From JAWLHA01 sp041690535 (GTDB taxonomy: Bacteria > Pseudomonadota > Gammaproteobacteria > Thiohalomonadales > Thiohalomonadaceae), in the NCBI GenBank assembly GCA_041690535.1, contig JAWLHA010000024.1, positions 1-59,395 of the forward strand: 59,395 bases of DNA. Reading direction: 5' to 3'. Made by a program: the position numbers and the translations under genes. Shown in pieces: positions 16,828 to 24,353 of the stretch. The notes below the pieces were generated by a model. The model was not told the origin of the DNA. It saw only the letters and a list, made by a program, of their open reading frames with translations, and did not search any database. Within the stretch, counting starts at the first letter, position 1, and the number at the start of each line of letters is the position of its first letter.

Positions 16828-16859
16828 TGGGCCAATCATATCAATTGAGGCAGTGCACC

Positions 16860-17138
16860 ATGCAACGCGAAGCCCCTGCCATGACGGTGCGCAAGAACCT
16901 GGGCGAACTCATCAACGAGGTGCAGTACCGCCACGACCGCATCGTGATCACCAAGGCCGGCAAGCCGGTTGCCGCGCTTATCGACATGACCCTTTACGAG
17001 CGCATCCGCCGCATGGATGAGGAGTTCGCGGCCATGGCCGACGAGCTTGCCCAGGCCTTCGCGGCCGTTCCCGAGGCCGAGGGCATGGCCCTGCTCGACG
17101 AGGCCTTGCATGCCGCGCGGGGGAAGGAGTCCGGGTGA
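16860..17138 (+). CDS. Phd/YefM-family antitoxin
   Basis: This is a 92-residue antitoxin. The N-terminal DNA-binding Phd/YefM domain is visible in MTVRKNLGELINEVQ and the strand-turn VITKAGKPVAALIDM. The acidic, Ala-rich C-terminal part (about 60-90) would wrap the toxin. The ATG at 16860 is preferred to 16827 because of GAGG nine bases upstream and a promoter between the two. The stop overlaps the GTG start of the PIN toxin (GTGA), so the pair is translationally coupled. Confidence 0.9.
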   Translation: MQREAPAMTVRKNLGELINEVQYRHDRIVITKAGKPVAALIDMTLYERIRRMDEEFAAMADELAQAFAAVPEAEGMALLDEALHAARGKESG

Positions 17139-17545
17139 GGGTGGTTTTGGACACCAACGTGCTGCTTTCGGGGCTGATGTACCCGCGCAGCACCCCGGGG
17201 CGCATCGTCGCGGCGTGGCGGGGGGCGGCCTTCGATGTGGTGATGTCGCGGGCGCAGCTGACGGAGGTGGCCCGGGTGTTGAGTTACCCCAAGATCGCCC
17301 GGGTCCTGCGTTGGGAGCGCGAGGCGGTGGAGCGGTTTCTCAAACAGCTCTACCTGCGCTCCGTCATCGTCGAGTTGCCGGAGGGGCTGAGCGTCGAGGT
17401 CCCCGACGATCCGGAGGACTCGCCCATTCTGGCCAGCCTGATCGCGGCCGAGGCCGAACTCCTGGTCACCGGGGACTCGGACCTGCTCTCCCTTCGGGGG
17501 CAATACCCCATCGTCACCCCGGCCGAGTTTGTTGCCAGGCTTTGA
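17135..17545 (+). CDS. PIN-domain toxin
   Basis: This is a 136-residue PIN-domain ribonuclease of the COG1569 type (putative toxin-antitoxin system toxin component). D6 in VVLDTNVLLSG starts the acidic active site, with further acidic residues in DDPEDSPIL and LLVTGDSDLL. The GTG start overlaps the antitoxin stop by four bases. The frame is intact, so this system is probably functional, in contrast to the damaged BrnT/BrnA pair 1 kb downstream. Confidence 0.9.
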   Translation: MRVVLDTNVLLSGLMYPRSTPGRIVAAWRGAAFDVVMSRAQLTEVARVLSYPKIARVLRWEREAVERFLKQLYLRSVIVELPEGLSVEVPDDPEDSPILASLIAAEAELLVTGDSDLLSLRGQYPIVTPAEFVARL

Positions 17546-17825
17546 GCCTGGGCGCAACGCCGGCAGGGTTCGTGCGCTCATCGGGTTCCCCGGCCCCTGT
17601 TCACATCAAAATCCCCGGGCCATCACGGACAAACGAAGATCGAGCGCCACCACCCGTTGAACCAGTTGCGCGGAATCAGTACTTCGCCTTACCCCATCGG
17701 GCGGCCCACTCCCTCGCCATTTCCATCGCCTGTTCTCGGCTGCAAGCATCTCCTACCCGGCGCCTCTCAGTTTAGGGAGACTGAAAAAAATCGGTTGAGT
17801 CGCAGAACTTGCGGTCCGAAAGATT
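17546..17825. other. Spacer without recognisable gene
   Basis: No open frame has recognisable homology. On the minus strand a short open tail (about 17725 to 17681) could be the end of a decayed gene, but it is too short to assign. Base composition falls from the surrounding GC-rich genes, as expected for an accessory islet. Confidence 0.4.
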
Positions 17826-17893
17826 TCTTCTCTCGCAAAGACGCCAAGAAAACGTTTAGATCCTTGGCGTTCTTGGCGCCTTGGCGAGAGTAC
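17826..17893. repeat. Imperfect inverted repeat (CTCTCGC...GCGAGAG)
   Basis: Arms CTCTCGCAAAGACGCCAAGAA and TTCTTGGCGCCTTGGCGAGAG pair at 17 or more of 21 positions around a short loop. The CGCAAAGACGCCAAG type of sequence is familiar as a dispersed intergenic repeat in many bacterial genomes. Only one copy lies in this window. Confidence 0.65.
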
Positions 17894-17940
17894 AAATCGG
17901 CGTTTCCTTAGCTGCTTCGCTTAACCTGCTGTTCGTGGAG

Positions 17941-18003
17941 CGCGGCGGCTTGCCGGGGCAAGCCCCGGCGATGCAAAAGCGGGAGCAAGCTCCCGCACTC
18001 CAC
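17941..18003. repeat. REP-like double hairpin, second copy
   Basis: This repeats the pair of palindromes CCGGGGCAAGCCCCGG (17953-17968) and GCGGGAGCAAGCTCCCGC (17979-17996), with the same linker and the same GCACTCCAC end as at 16562-16638. The first hairpin of the other copy is shortened here to GCGGCGGCTTG. Confidence 0.8.
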
Positions 18004-18199
18004 CCTTATCTCCCCCGCGTCGAGGGGCGACGCAGGTGGTGTTTGGACGTGGGCCAGAGCGCTGGCGTGCAGCAGTTCCCTCTCTCTTACGCCTGAGGGT
18101 TACGGATAACGCTGATGTCGTTTGTGTGCGACTCGCCGGGCAGGACGGGCCCTGATGTCCGATGCGCTCCCCGCAGGTGTGCGCCGAGACTCAACTTAC

Positions 18200-18224
18200 C
18201 CGTGAACGCTCGCTGCGTTCACGG
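18200..18224. other. Perfect 10-bp hairpin downstream of broken brnA
   Basis: CCGTGAACGC and GCGTTCACGG are separated by TCGCT. It lies 24 bases beyond the brnA stop on the minus strand and may be a terminator for that operon, although no T run follows. The 18004-18247 spacer holds nothing else recognised. Confidence 0.5.
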
Positions 18225-18247
18225 GGTTGCCGTGCGACAGAGGTACC

Positions 18248-18602
18248 TCACTTCATCCCTTCAATCAGGGCAATGTCCTTGCGCAGTAGGTCATTGACCA
18301 TGTCGCCCACCTCGACACCCTTGACCTTGGCCCCCGCGCTAAGGTAATCGAGTACATCAGCGTCCAGGTACACCGGCAGATTCAGTGTGGCGTCAGGACG
18401 ATAGAACTTGCCGTGCTGTAACTATTCAGCCGTTCCACCGACCTGTCGCCTCTCCCCGGTAGGAGCCCAGCCCTCTGGGCGATTGCTGCGCGAGTTTTAC
18501 CGATGCAATCGCCCAGAGTGGGCTCCTATGTGAGGCACTCGAGCTGTTGGGCTGAATAGTTACGCCGCGCTTCCCTTTGGAGAAGTCGTACTCTTCTTTC
18601 AT
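18248..18602 (-). pseudogene. brnA: BrnA-type antitoxin gene interrupted by a family B element
   Basis: Reading from the ATG at 18602, codons 1-13 give MKEEYDFSKGKRG. Then a 146-bp element and an 8-bp duplication intervene. The frame resumes with KFYRPDATLNLPVYLDADVL and ends with LRKDIALIEGMK at 18248. Removing the element plus one duplication restores exactly 67 codons, a 66-residue CopG/BrnA-like antitoxin. As it stands, translation runs into the element and stops near its terminal repeat after about 58 residues. The ATG overlaps the brnT stop (ATGA), the usual BrnT-BrnA arrangement. Confidence 0.92.
18418..18563. mobile_element. Family B MITE inserted in brnA (IS66-like ends)
   Basis: This 146-bp element has termini GTAACTATTCAGCC and GGCTGAATAGTTAC and no coding capacity. 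It is flanked by GCCGTGCT (18410-18417) and GCCGCGCT (18564-18571), an 8-bp target duplication with one change. Internally it holds a long inverted repeat starting TAGGAGCCCAGCCCTCTGGG. Compared with the copy at 36548, one arm has a 3-base deletion. IS66-family insertion sequences have termini beginning GTAA and make 8-bp duplications, so this is probably mobilised by such a transposase. No transposase gene is in the window. Confidence 0.93.
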
Positions 18603-18888
18603 GGGTTCCCCTCGTACTGGCGTTGCTCGTGTTTGGTGGCTTGGCGGGCTGAGATGAGCCGCACTGCGATGCCCTCTTCGTGTTCCAAGAAGGTGTGGAC
18701 TACCACCAAGAGCCCCCCGTTCCTCGACTTGCCCAGGGTGATCCAGCGCTCTTCGGTCTCGGAGTGCTCGTCATCCAAGATCGTGATCTGCAGGGGGTCG
18801 AGAACTCCGCGGCCTGTTCGAAACCAACCCCGTGTTTCGCAAGGTTGGTCTTGGCTTTGCGCGGATCCCACTCAAAAGTGTATTCCAT
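18599..18888 (-). pseudogene. brnT: BrnT-type toxin gene with a frameshift
   Basis: From the ATG at 18888 the frame reads MEYTFEWDPRKAKTNLAKHG and on to about residue 28. It then continues only in the next frame as VLDPLQITILDDEHSETEER and on to the end at 18599 (EGNP). A single missing base near 18804-18807 explains the break. Corrected, it gives about 96 residues, normal for BrnT ribonuclease toxins. The conserved KxxxNxxKHGV and DDEHSETEERW motifs are present. The antitoxin gene next to it is also destroyed, so the system is dead. Confidence 0.9.
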
Positions 18889-18908
18889 GGGCAGTCAACA
18901 ATCCCCGA

Positions 18909-19442
18909 TCACTCGCTCCCTTTCTCCTCCTCTTCGGAGAGGCGGTGAAAGGTCGTGTTTCGGCAACGCGGGCAGGGCGGAATGCGTCCGGGGCGGTTGA
19001 AGTGCAGCAGCTCGCCGCACTCGTTGCACTTGAGGGTGCCGAGGCCGCTCACCTCGCCAGTGTGCCACTCACTCAGGATTTCCGCCCGCTCCTCCAGGGC
19101 CCCCAGCTCCACGCGGCTTTGGTCCACGGCCTTGAGGAACATGTCGGCGATCCCCTGCTCCAGCAGCTCCATGTCGAAGCGCAGCCAATCCCCGAACTCC
19201 CGGCCCGAGCGGTTGAGGAACCCCGCGGCGTGTTCCACGTCGCGTCGCAGGTATTCGCCAACCCGTTCGGCCTCCTCCCGGCTCAGCTCCCCCAGGTCGG
19301 ACGCCGCCTGCTTGGCGTGGTCCAGGGCGTGGCCGAGTCCGCCTTCGGCGTCGGTGAGGCTCGAGCGCACGCGCTCGAGCATGCGGTGGTACGCTTCGGC
19401 GAGTTTGTCGCCCCAGCCTTCTTGCCCGTTCTGGTCGGTCAT
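18909..19442 (-). CDS. Zinc-ribbon protein of the YbeL/DUF1451 family
   Basis: This is a 177-residue cytosolic protein. The first 130 residues are helical and rich in Glu, Arg and Leu (about 20-120, probably coiled coil). The C-terminus is a zinc ribbon with CNECGEL and CPRCRN, ending in an acidic tail. The ATG ending at 19442 is chosen because GTGGGGA lies seven bases upstream. An ATG six bases earlier would overlap that site. It is divergent from leuS, matching the ybeL-leuS pairing in Escherichia coli. Function is unknown. Confidence 0.85.
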   Translation of the reverse strand: MTDQNGQEGWGDKLAEAYHRMLERVRSSLTDAEGGLGHALDHAKQAASDLGELSREEAERVGEYLRRDVEHAAGFLNRSGREFGDWLRFDMELLEQGIADMFLKAVDQSRVELGALEERAEILSEWHTGEVSGLGTLKCNECGELLHFNRPGRIPPCPRCRNTTFHRLSEEEEKGSE

Positions 19443-19531
19443 CGTCATTCCCCACGCTACGCTTAAGTCTTCAGGTATGGTCGAACGTGCTTCACCTCGG
19501 CGCCATGGCGGCAGGGTCGGGTCCCCCCGTC

Positions 19532-19590
19532 GAGGCACGCTGTAAAGACGTCCCTGTACGCTCGTCGGCCGGATCCCTCCGGCCAACGGC
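19532..19590. repeat. Family A core remnant
   Basis: GGCACGCTGTAAAGACGTCC, then CTGTACGCTCGTCGGCCGG, follow the central part of complete family A copies (compare 28974-29032). The termini and arms are missing. It lies in the 320-bp spacer between the zinc-ribbon gene and leuS. The rest of that spacer holds only the putative leuS promoter. Confidence 0.65.
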
Positions 19591-19714
19591 CTCGAATCGG
19601 GAATCCGGCCCTGCCGCGAACCATGGAGTTGGGTGCGGGTGAGCGCCGTCGTGTTAACCGTAGTTTGACGGACACGACTCGCCGTGCCAACTGTGCACTC
19701 CATCTGTGGTCCCA

Positions 19715-19723
19715 TGTTATGCT
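19715..19723 (+). promoter_or_regulatory. Possible extended -10 for leuS
   Basis: TGTTATGCT is an extended -10 motif 40 bases before the leuS ATG. No good -35 stands at the right distance. The leader contains no obvious leader peptide or T-box. Confidence 0.35.
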
Positions 19724-19762
19724 AATCCGCTTTTCCGAATCTGGACCCACGGGCGTAGAGAG

Positions 19763-22225
19763 ATGGCGTTGGACGAGCAATACAAACCGGAATCCATCGA
19801 AGAGCAGACGCAGCAGCAGTGGGAGGCGCAGCAGACCTTCCGCGTGGTGGAGGACTCTGAGCGCGAGAGCTTCTATTGCCTCTCCATGTTTCCCTATCCC
19901 AGCGGCCGGCTGCACATGGGGCATGTGCGCAACTACACCATTGGCGACGTGATCGCCCGCTACCAGCGCATGCGGGGCAAGAACGTGTTGCAGCCCATGG
20001 GGTGGGATGCCTTCGGGCTGCCGGCGGAAAATGCCGCTATCAAGAACAACGTCCCGCCGGCCAAGTGGACCTACGAGAACATCGAGTACATGCGCGGCCA
20101 GTTGAAGCGGCTCGGCTTCGGTTACGACTGGTCCCGGGAGATCGCCACCTGTCGCCCCGAATACTACCGTTGGGAGCAGTGGCTGTTCACCCAGCTATTC
20201 GAGAAGGGGTTGGTCTACAAGCGGACCGCTCCGGTCAACTGGTGCCCCAACGACCAGACCGTGCTTGCCAACGAACAGGTGATCGAGGGGCGTTGCTGGC
20301 GTTGCGACACCCACGTGGAGCGGCGGGAGATCCCGCAGTACTTCATGAAGATCACCGCCTACGCCGATGAGTTGCTGCGGGGTCTCGACACCCTCACGGG
20401 CTGGCCCGAGCAGGTGCGCACCATGCAGCGCAACTGGATCGGCCGCTCCGAAGGGGTGGAGGTACATTTCGGCATCGAGGGTTCCGAGCAGCCCCTGAAG
20501 GTCTTCACCACCCGCCCCGACACCCTGATGGGGGTGAGCTACGTGGCGGTAGCCCCCGAGCATCCGCTGGCCTTCAGCGGCGCGGTGAACAACCCCGAAG
20601 TGGCGGCCTTTATCGAGGAGTGCCGCCATATCGAGACTGCCGAGGCGGCAATGGAGACCATGGAGAAGAAGGGGGTGGATACCGGCCTCAAGGCCATTCA
20701 CCCCATCACTGGCGAGAAGGTACCCGTCTACGCAGCCAACTTCGTCCTCATGGGCTACGGCGAGGGGGCGGTGATGGCCGTCCCGGCCCACGACCAGCGC
20801 GACTGGGAGTTTGCCCAGAAGTACGGGTTACCGATCACGCAGGTGATCGCCCCCGCCGACGGCAGCACCCCCGACCTCACCGCCGCGGCCTATACCGACA
20901 AGGGGGTACTGGTGAGTTCAGGCGATTTCTCCGGACTCACCTCCGCGGAGGCCTTCGACGCCATTGCCGCCTATCTGGAAGGAGAGGGCAAGGGGTGCAA
21001 ACGGGTCAACTACCGGCTGCGCGACTGGGGTGTTTCTCGTCAGCGCTACTGGGGCTGCCCCATCCCCATTGTCAACTGCCCCACCTGTGGGGCCGTACCG
21101 GTGCCTGAGGACCAGCTGCCGGTGGTCCTCCCCGAAGATGTGGCCTTCGACGGTATCGGCTCACCCATCAAGCGGATGGCGGAGTTCACCAATACCACCT
21201 GCCCCAAGTGCGGCGGCAAGGCGGAGCGCGAGACCGATACCTTTGACACCTTCATGGAATCCTCCTGGTACTACGCCCGCTACACCTGCCGGGACAACCA
21301 GCAGGCCATGCTGGACGAGCGGGCCCGTTACTGGCTGCCGGTGGATCAGTACATCGGCGGCATTGAGCATGCCATCCTCCACCTCCTGTACGCGCGCTTC
21401 TATCACAAGCTGTTGCGGGATGAGGGGCTGGTCGGCTCCGATGAGCCCTTTACCAATCTGCTGACCCAGGGAATGGTGCTCAAGGATGGGGCCAAGATGT
21501 CCAAGTCCAAGGGCAATACCGTGGACCCCCAGGAGCTCATCGAACGCTATGGGGCCGACACGGTGCGGCTGTTCACCATGTTTGCCGCGCCGCCGGAGCA
21601 GTCCCTGGAGTGGTCCGACAGCGGGGTGGAGGGGGCTTACCGCTTTCTGCGCCGGGTGTGGGCCTTCGCGGTGGAGAACCGTACAGCCCTGGGGGCCGGT
21701 CAGTCACGGCAGGGCAACTGGAATGAACTGGAGGGCGAGCAGGCGGCTGCCCGTCGGCAGGTGCACGAGGTTTTGCAACAGGCGCTGGCTGATTTTGGCA
21801 AGTATCAGTTCAACACCGTAGTGGCTGCCTGCATGAAGTTGATGAATTTGTTGCCGGGCGTGCCCGCCGGCGGGCGCCGCGATGCGGTGGTGGCAGAGGG
21901 CTATGGCATATTGCTGCGTCTGCTGGGCCCCATCGCGCCTCACATCAGCCAGCACCTGTGGTCCGAACTTGGCTACGGCGACGACATTCTCGCGGCCCCT
22001 TGGCCGGAGGTGGACGAAAGCGCGCTGGTGAAGGACACCATCGAGCTGGTGGTCCAGGTCAACGGCAAGGTCCGGGGCAAGGTCAGCGTACCGGCCGGCG
22101 TCGACAATGCCGCCATCGAGCAGGCCGCACTGGCAGACACGAACGTGCTGCGCTTCGTTGAGGGCATGGAGGTGAAGAAGGTCATCGTCGTGCCGGGGCG
22201 GCTCGTGAACGTCGTCGCCAAGTGA
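19763..22225 (+). CDS. leuS: Leucyl-tRNA synthetase
   Basis: This is a class I aminoacyl-tRNA synthetase charging tRNA-Leu, of 820 residues. The HIGH-type motif is HMGH at residues 51-54, KMSKS is at 578-582, and the CP1 editing domain lies between. Zinc-binding cysteines appear in CPNDQTVLANEQ...CWRCD and in CPTCG...CPKCGG. The ATG at 19763 (MALDEQYKPE) is the family start. It leads leuS-lptE-holA, a conserved gammaproteobacterial order. Confidence 0.98.
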   Translation: MALDEQYKPESIEEQTQQQWEAQQTFRVVEDSERESFYCLSMFPYPSGRLHMGHVRNYTIGDVIARYQRMRGKNVLQPMGWDAFGLPAENAAIKNNVPPAKWTYENIEYMRGQLKRLGFGYDWSREIATCRPEYYRWEQWLFTQLFEKGLVYKRTAPVNWCPNDQTVLANEQVIEGRCWRCDTHVERREIPQYFMKITAYADELLRGLDTLTGWPEQVRTMQRNWIGRSEGVEVHFGIEGSEQPLKVFTTRPDTLMGVSYVAVAPEHPLAFSGAVNNPEVAAFIEECRHIETAEAAMETMEKKGVDTGLKAIHPITGEKVPVYAANFVLMGYGEGAVMAVPAHDQRDWEFAQKYGLPITQVIAPADGSTPDLTAAAYTDKGVLVSSGDFSGLTSAEAFDAIAAYLEGEGKGCKRVNYRLRDWGVSRQRYWGCPIPIVNCPTCGAVPVPEDQLPVVLPEDVAFDGIGSPIKRMAEFTNTTCPKCGGKAERETDTFDTFMESSWYYARYTCRDNQQAMLDERARYWLPVDQYIGGIEHAILHLLYARFYHKLLRDEGLVGSDEPFTNLLTQGMVLKDGAKMSKSKGNTVDPQELIERYGADTVRLFTMFAAPPEQSLEWSDSGVEGAYRFLRRVWAFAVENRTALGAGQSRQGNWNELEGEQAAARRQVHEVLQQALADFGKYQFNTVVAACMKLMNLLPGVPAGGRRDAVVAEGYGILLRLLGPIAPHISQHLWSELGYGDDILAAPWPEVDESALVKDTIELVVQVNGKVRGKVSVPAGVDNAAIEQAALADTNVLRFVEGMEVKKVIVVPGRLVNVVAK

Positions 22226-22302
22226 GTGGCGGGTGACCAGGTGCGACGTGGGTCCGGAGCATCGACTTGGGCGGGGGCAATCAGGTGAGGGATCCGTGCC
22301 GT

Positions 22303-22857
22303 ATGTCGGCCAGGTCGTGGAGACGGCTGCTGCCCCTCTTGTATCTCGCATCGCTTGTCTTGTATCTGCCTGCGTGCGGCTTTCACCTGCGCGGGGCGGC
22401 CCCGCTGCCGCCGGCCATGGAGCGGACGGTGATCAGGGGCACGCCCGTCAATGGGCCGCTGTACGACCAGATCCAAACAGCGTTCGCTGCCGCCGGGGGC
22501 ACACTGGTGGATGCGCCGGAACGGGCGACGGCTGTCCTCATAATCAGGGGAAATCGCTTTGACCGCCGGGTACTGAGCATCGCGGCCGACGGTCGGGTCA
22601 GCGAGTACGAGCTGAGCTATCTGCTGGAGTACGCCCTTCAGTCGCCAACCGGTCAGGCGATTGTTGCCCCGCAGCAGGTGACGCTTACCCGCGATTACAG
22701 CTTCGATCCCGCCAATGTGCTGGCAAAGGATGAGGAGGAGGCCCTGCTGCGGGGCGAAATGCTCCGGTTTGCGGTGCGTGACATGTTGCGCCGTCTCCAG
22801 GCGACGCTGGGGGCCGAGCCGGCCGCTGAACCGGTGCAGCCGGGGCGTCCGCTGTGA
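22303..22857 (+). CDS. lptE: LPS assembly lipoprotein LptE
   Basis: This is an outer-membrane lipoprotein that plugs the LptD barrel and helps insert lipopolysaccharide. The 184-residue product has lipobox YLPAC (Cys25) followed by GFHLRG, the LptE signature. The start at 22303 is favoured by signal-peptide length. A GTG at 22285 with a nearby purine-rich tract is an alternative. The stop overlaps the holA GTG (GTGA). It complements the lptCAB genes at 45-47 kb. Confidence 0.93.
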   Translation: MSARSWRRLLPLLYLASLVLYLPACGFHLRGAAPLPPAMERTVIRGTPVNGPLYDQIQTAFAAAGGTLVDAPERATAVLIIRGNRFDRRVLSIAADGRVSEYELSYLLEYALQSPTGQAIVAPQQVTLTRDYSFDPANVLAKDEEEALLRGEMLRFAVRDMLRRLQATLGAEPAAEPVQPGRPL

Positions 22858-23879
22858 AGTTGTGGGCTGACAAGCTGACGGACCACTTGCGTGGCACTCT
22901 GCTGCCCGCCTACCTGGTCAGTGGCGAAGAGCCCCTTCAGCTCAACGAGTCGGTGGACGCTATCCGTGCCGCCGCCCGTGCCCGGGGCTACACCGAACGG
23001 CAGGTGTTTCACGCCGACACCGCCTTTGACTGGAATCAGCTTCTGGCGGCCTCCGAGAGTCTCTCCCTCTTTTCCGAGCGTCAACTGCTCGAGCTGCGGC
23101 TCGCCGGGAGTGGCCCGGGGGATGCCGGGGCGAAGGCCATTGCCGCCTACATGGCCAGCCCCTCACCGGACAACCTGCTGCTCATCACCTGCGGCAAACT
23201 GGACAAGCGCCAGCAGCAGAGTGCCTGGGTCAAGGCCGTTGACGGCGGTGGTGCGGTGCTTCAGATCTGGCCCGTGGAGCCTGCGGCCCTGCCCGGCTGG
23301 GTTCAGCGACGGGCGGTGGGAGCCGGCATGCGGCTCACCGCCGAGGCAGCCCGCCTGCTCGCCGAACGGGTGGAGGGCAATCTGCTGGCGGCGGCACAGG
23401 AGATCGAAAAACTACGGCTGCTCCATGGGGAGGGGGCGCAGCTCGATTTCGCCGAGGTGGGGGAGGCGGTTGCCGACAGTGCGCGCTTCGATCTGTTCCA
23501 GGCGGTGGATACGGCCCTGGGGGGTGATGGTGCCCGTTGCGTGCGGATGCTGAGTGGGCTGCGCGGCGAAGGGGTCGACCCCATTCTGGTGCTCTGGGCC
23601 TTTGCCCGGGAGATCCGTTCACTGGCGGCGATGAGCGGTGAGCTGACCGGCAGCGGGGCGGTGGATGGCATCTTGAGCAAATACCGGGTGTGGGACAAGC
23701 GCAAGCGACCGGTACGGGCCGCCCTCTTGCGCCATCCGAAACCGGGGCGTTGGCTCAACATGCTGCGCCGTGCGGGGCGGATTGACCGCATGATCAAGGG
23801 ATCCGAGCCGGGCAATGCCTGGGACGAGTTGGTACAATTGGCGCTTGTCGTGGCCGGGGTGCGGATTATCTATCCGTAA
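22854..23879 (+). CDS. holA: DNA polymerase III delta subunit
   Basis: This clamp-loader subunit opens the beta clamp. It is 341 residues long, the normal size. Typical features are the N-terminal AYLVSGEEPLQLNE, the non-hydrolytic AAA-like domain with LLLITCGKLDKRQQ, and the C-terminal collar helices. The GTG start overlaps the lptE stop by four bases. Confidence 0.95.
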   Translation: MKLWADKLTDHLRGTLLPAYLVSGEEPLQLNESVDAIRAAARARGYTERQVFHADTAFDWNQLLAASESLSLFSERQLLELRLAGSGPGDAGAKAIAAYMASPSPDNLLLITCGKLDKRQQQSAWVKAVDGGGAVLQIWPVEPAALPGWVQRRAVGAGMRLTAEAARLLAERVEGNLLAAAQEIEKLRLLHGEGAQLDFAEVGEAVADSARFDLFQAVDTALGGDGARCVRMLSGLRGEGVDPILVLWAFAREIRSLAAMSGELTGSGAVDGILSKYRVWDKRKRPVRAALLRHPKPGRWLNMLRRAGRIDRMIKGSEPGNAWDELVQLALVVAGVRIIYP

Positions 23880-23914
23880 CACATCGAAACAGCTCCCAAT
23901 GAGGGGGCGCAGGG

Positions 23915-23937
23915 GGATGTGCGCTTATCCACCTACT
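23915..23937. repeat. Family C fragment
   Basis: GGATGTGCGCTTATCCACC followed by TAC matches the inner arm of complete family C elements (GGATGCGCTGCGCTTATCC). It adjoins another inverted repeat (23938-24042) that may have landed in it. Confidence 0.5.
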
Positions 23938-24042
23938 TTAGGGAAACGCTGAGCAAATCCGCTTTCGTCGCTCCCGTCCCCGATTCAGGCATTCGAGGGC
24001 AGGGTTCGCGGGCATGACGAATCAACCAGCGTTTCCTTGGCC
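23938..24042. repeat. Inverted repeat GGGAAACGCTGA...CAGCGTTTCC
   Basis: TTAGGGAAACGCTGAGCAAA on the left and the near-complement AATCAACCAGCGTTTCCTTG on the right bound about 105 bp with no open frame. The ends look like those of an insertion-sequence-derived miniature element. No target duplication was resolved and no second copy is in the window. Confidence 0.5.
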
Positions 24043-24051
24043 ACATCGGAG

Positions 24052-24087
24052 TTACCTGTTCGGTGCTCTAGAGCACCGAACAGGTAA
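24052..24087. repeat. 36-bp perfect palindrome centred on CTAG
   Basis: The family C terminus and its mirror image meet head to head, sharing one CTAG (TTACCTGTTCGGTGCTCTAG followed by the complement). The right half is the start of the complete copy at 24068. The left half is the end of another copy whose body is missing. Confidence 0.85.
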
Positions 24088-24258
24088 ACGGAAAGATCGC
24101 CAATCGCAGCCAAATTGCGCCGCAGGTGGCGGAGGCAGCGAACCGAGGTAGGGTGGATAAGCGCAGCGCATTCACCCATTCGACGCCGCACGGTGGATGC
24201 GCTGCGCTTATCCACCCTACATGTTGGGCGCGTCGGATTTATCTGTTCGATGCTCTAG
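24068..24258 (-). repeat. Family C element, complete copy 1
   Basis: This 191-bp element runs from CTAGAGCACCGAACAGG to a mirrored end TTTATCTGTTCGATGCTCTAG. The inside has arms GGTGGATAAGCGCAGCGCA and TGCGCTGCGCTTATCCACC around a short GC-rich loop. It is the reverse-oriented equivalent of the copy at 27904. It contains no open frame of note and lies between holA and proA. Confidence 0.9.
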
Positions 24259-24353
24259 AGAGATTTCGTCAGTGAAGGCCGTGGGTTCGGCCCGGCTCGC
24301 TATAAACCAAACCCGCTGCCTTCGCAGCGGTATTCATCCGGAGAGAGTGGGTG

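Noticed and set aside
16402..16839. 145-codon minus-strand frame after lnt as a gene
   Set aside because: It reads through REP hairpins and the out-of-frame fragment of the zinc-ribbon gene.
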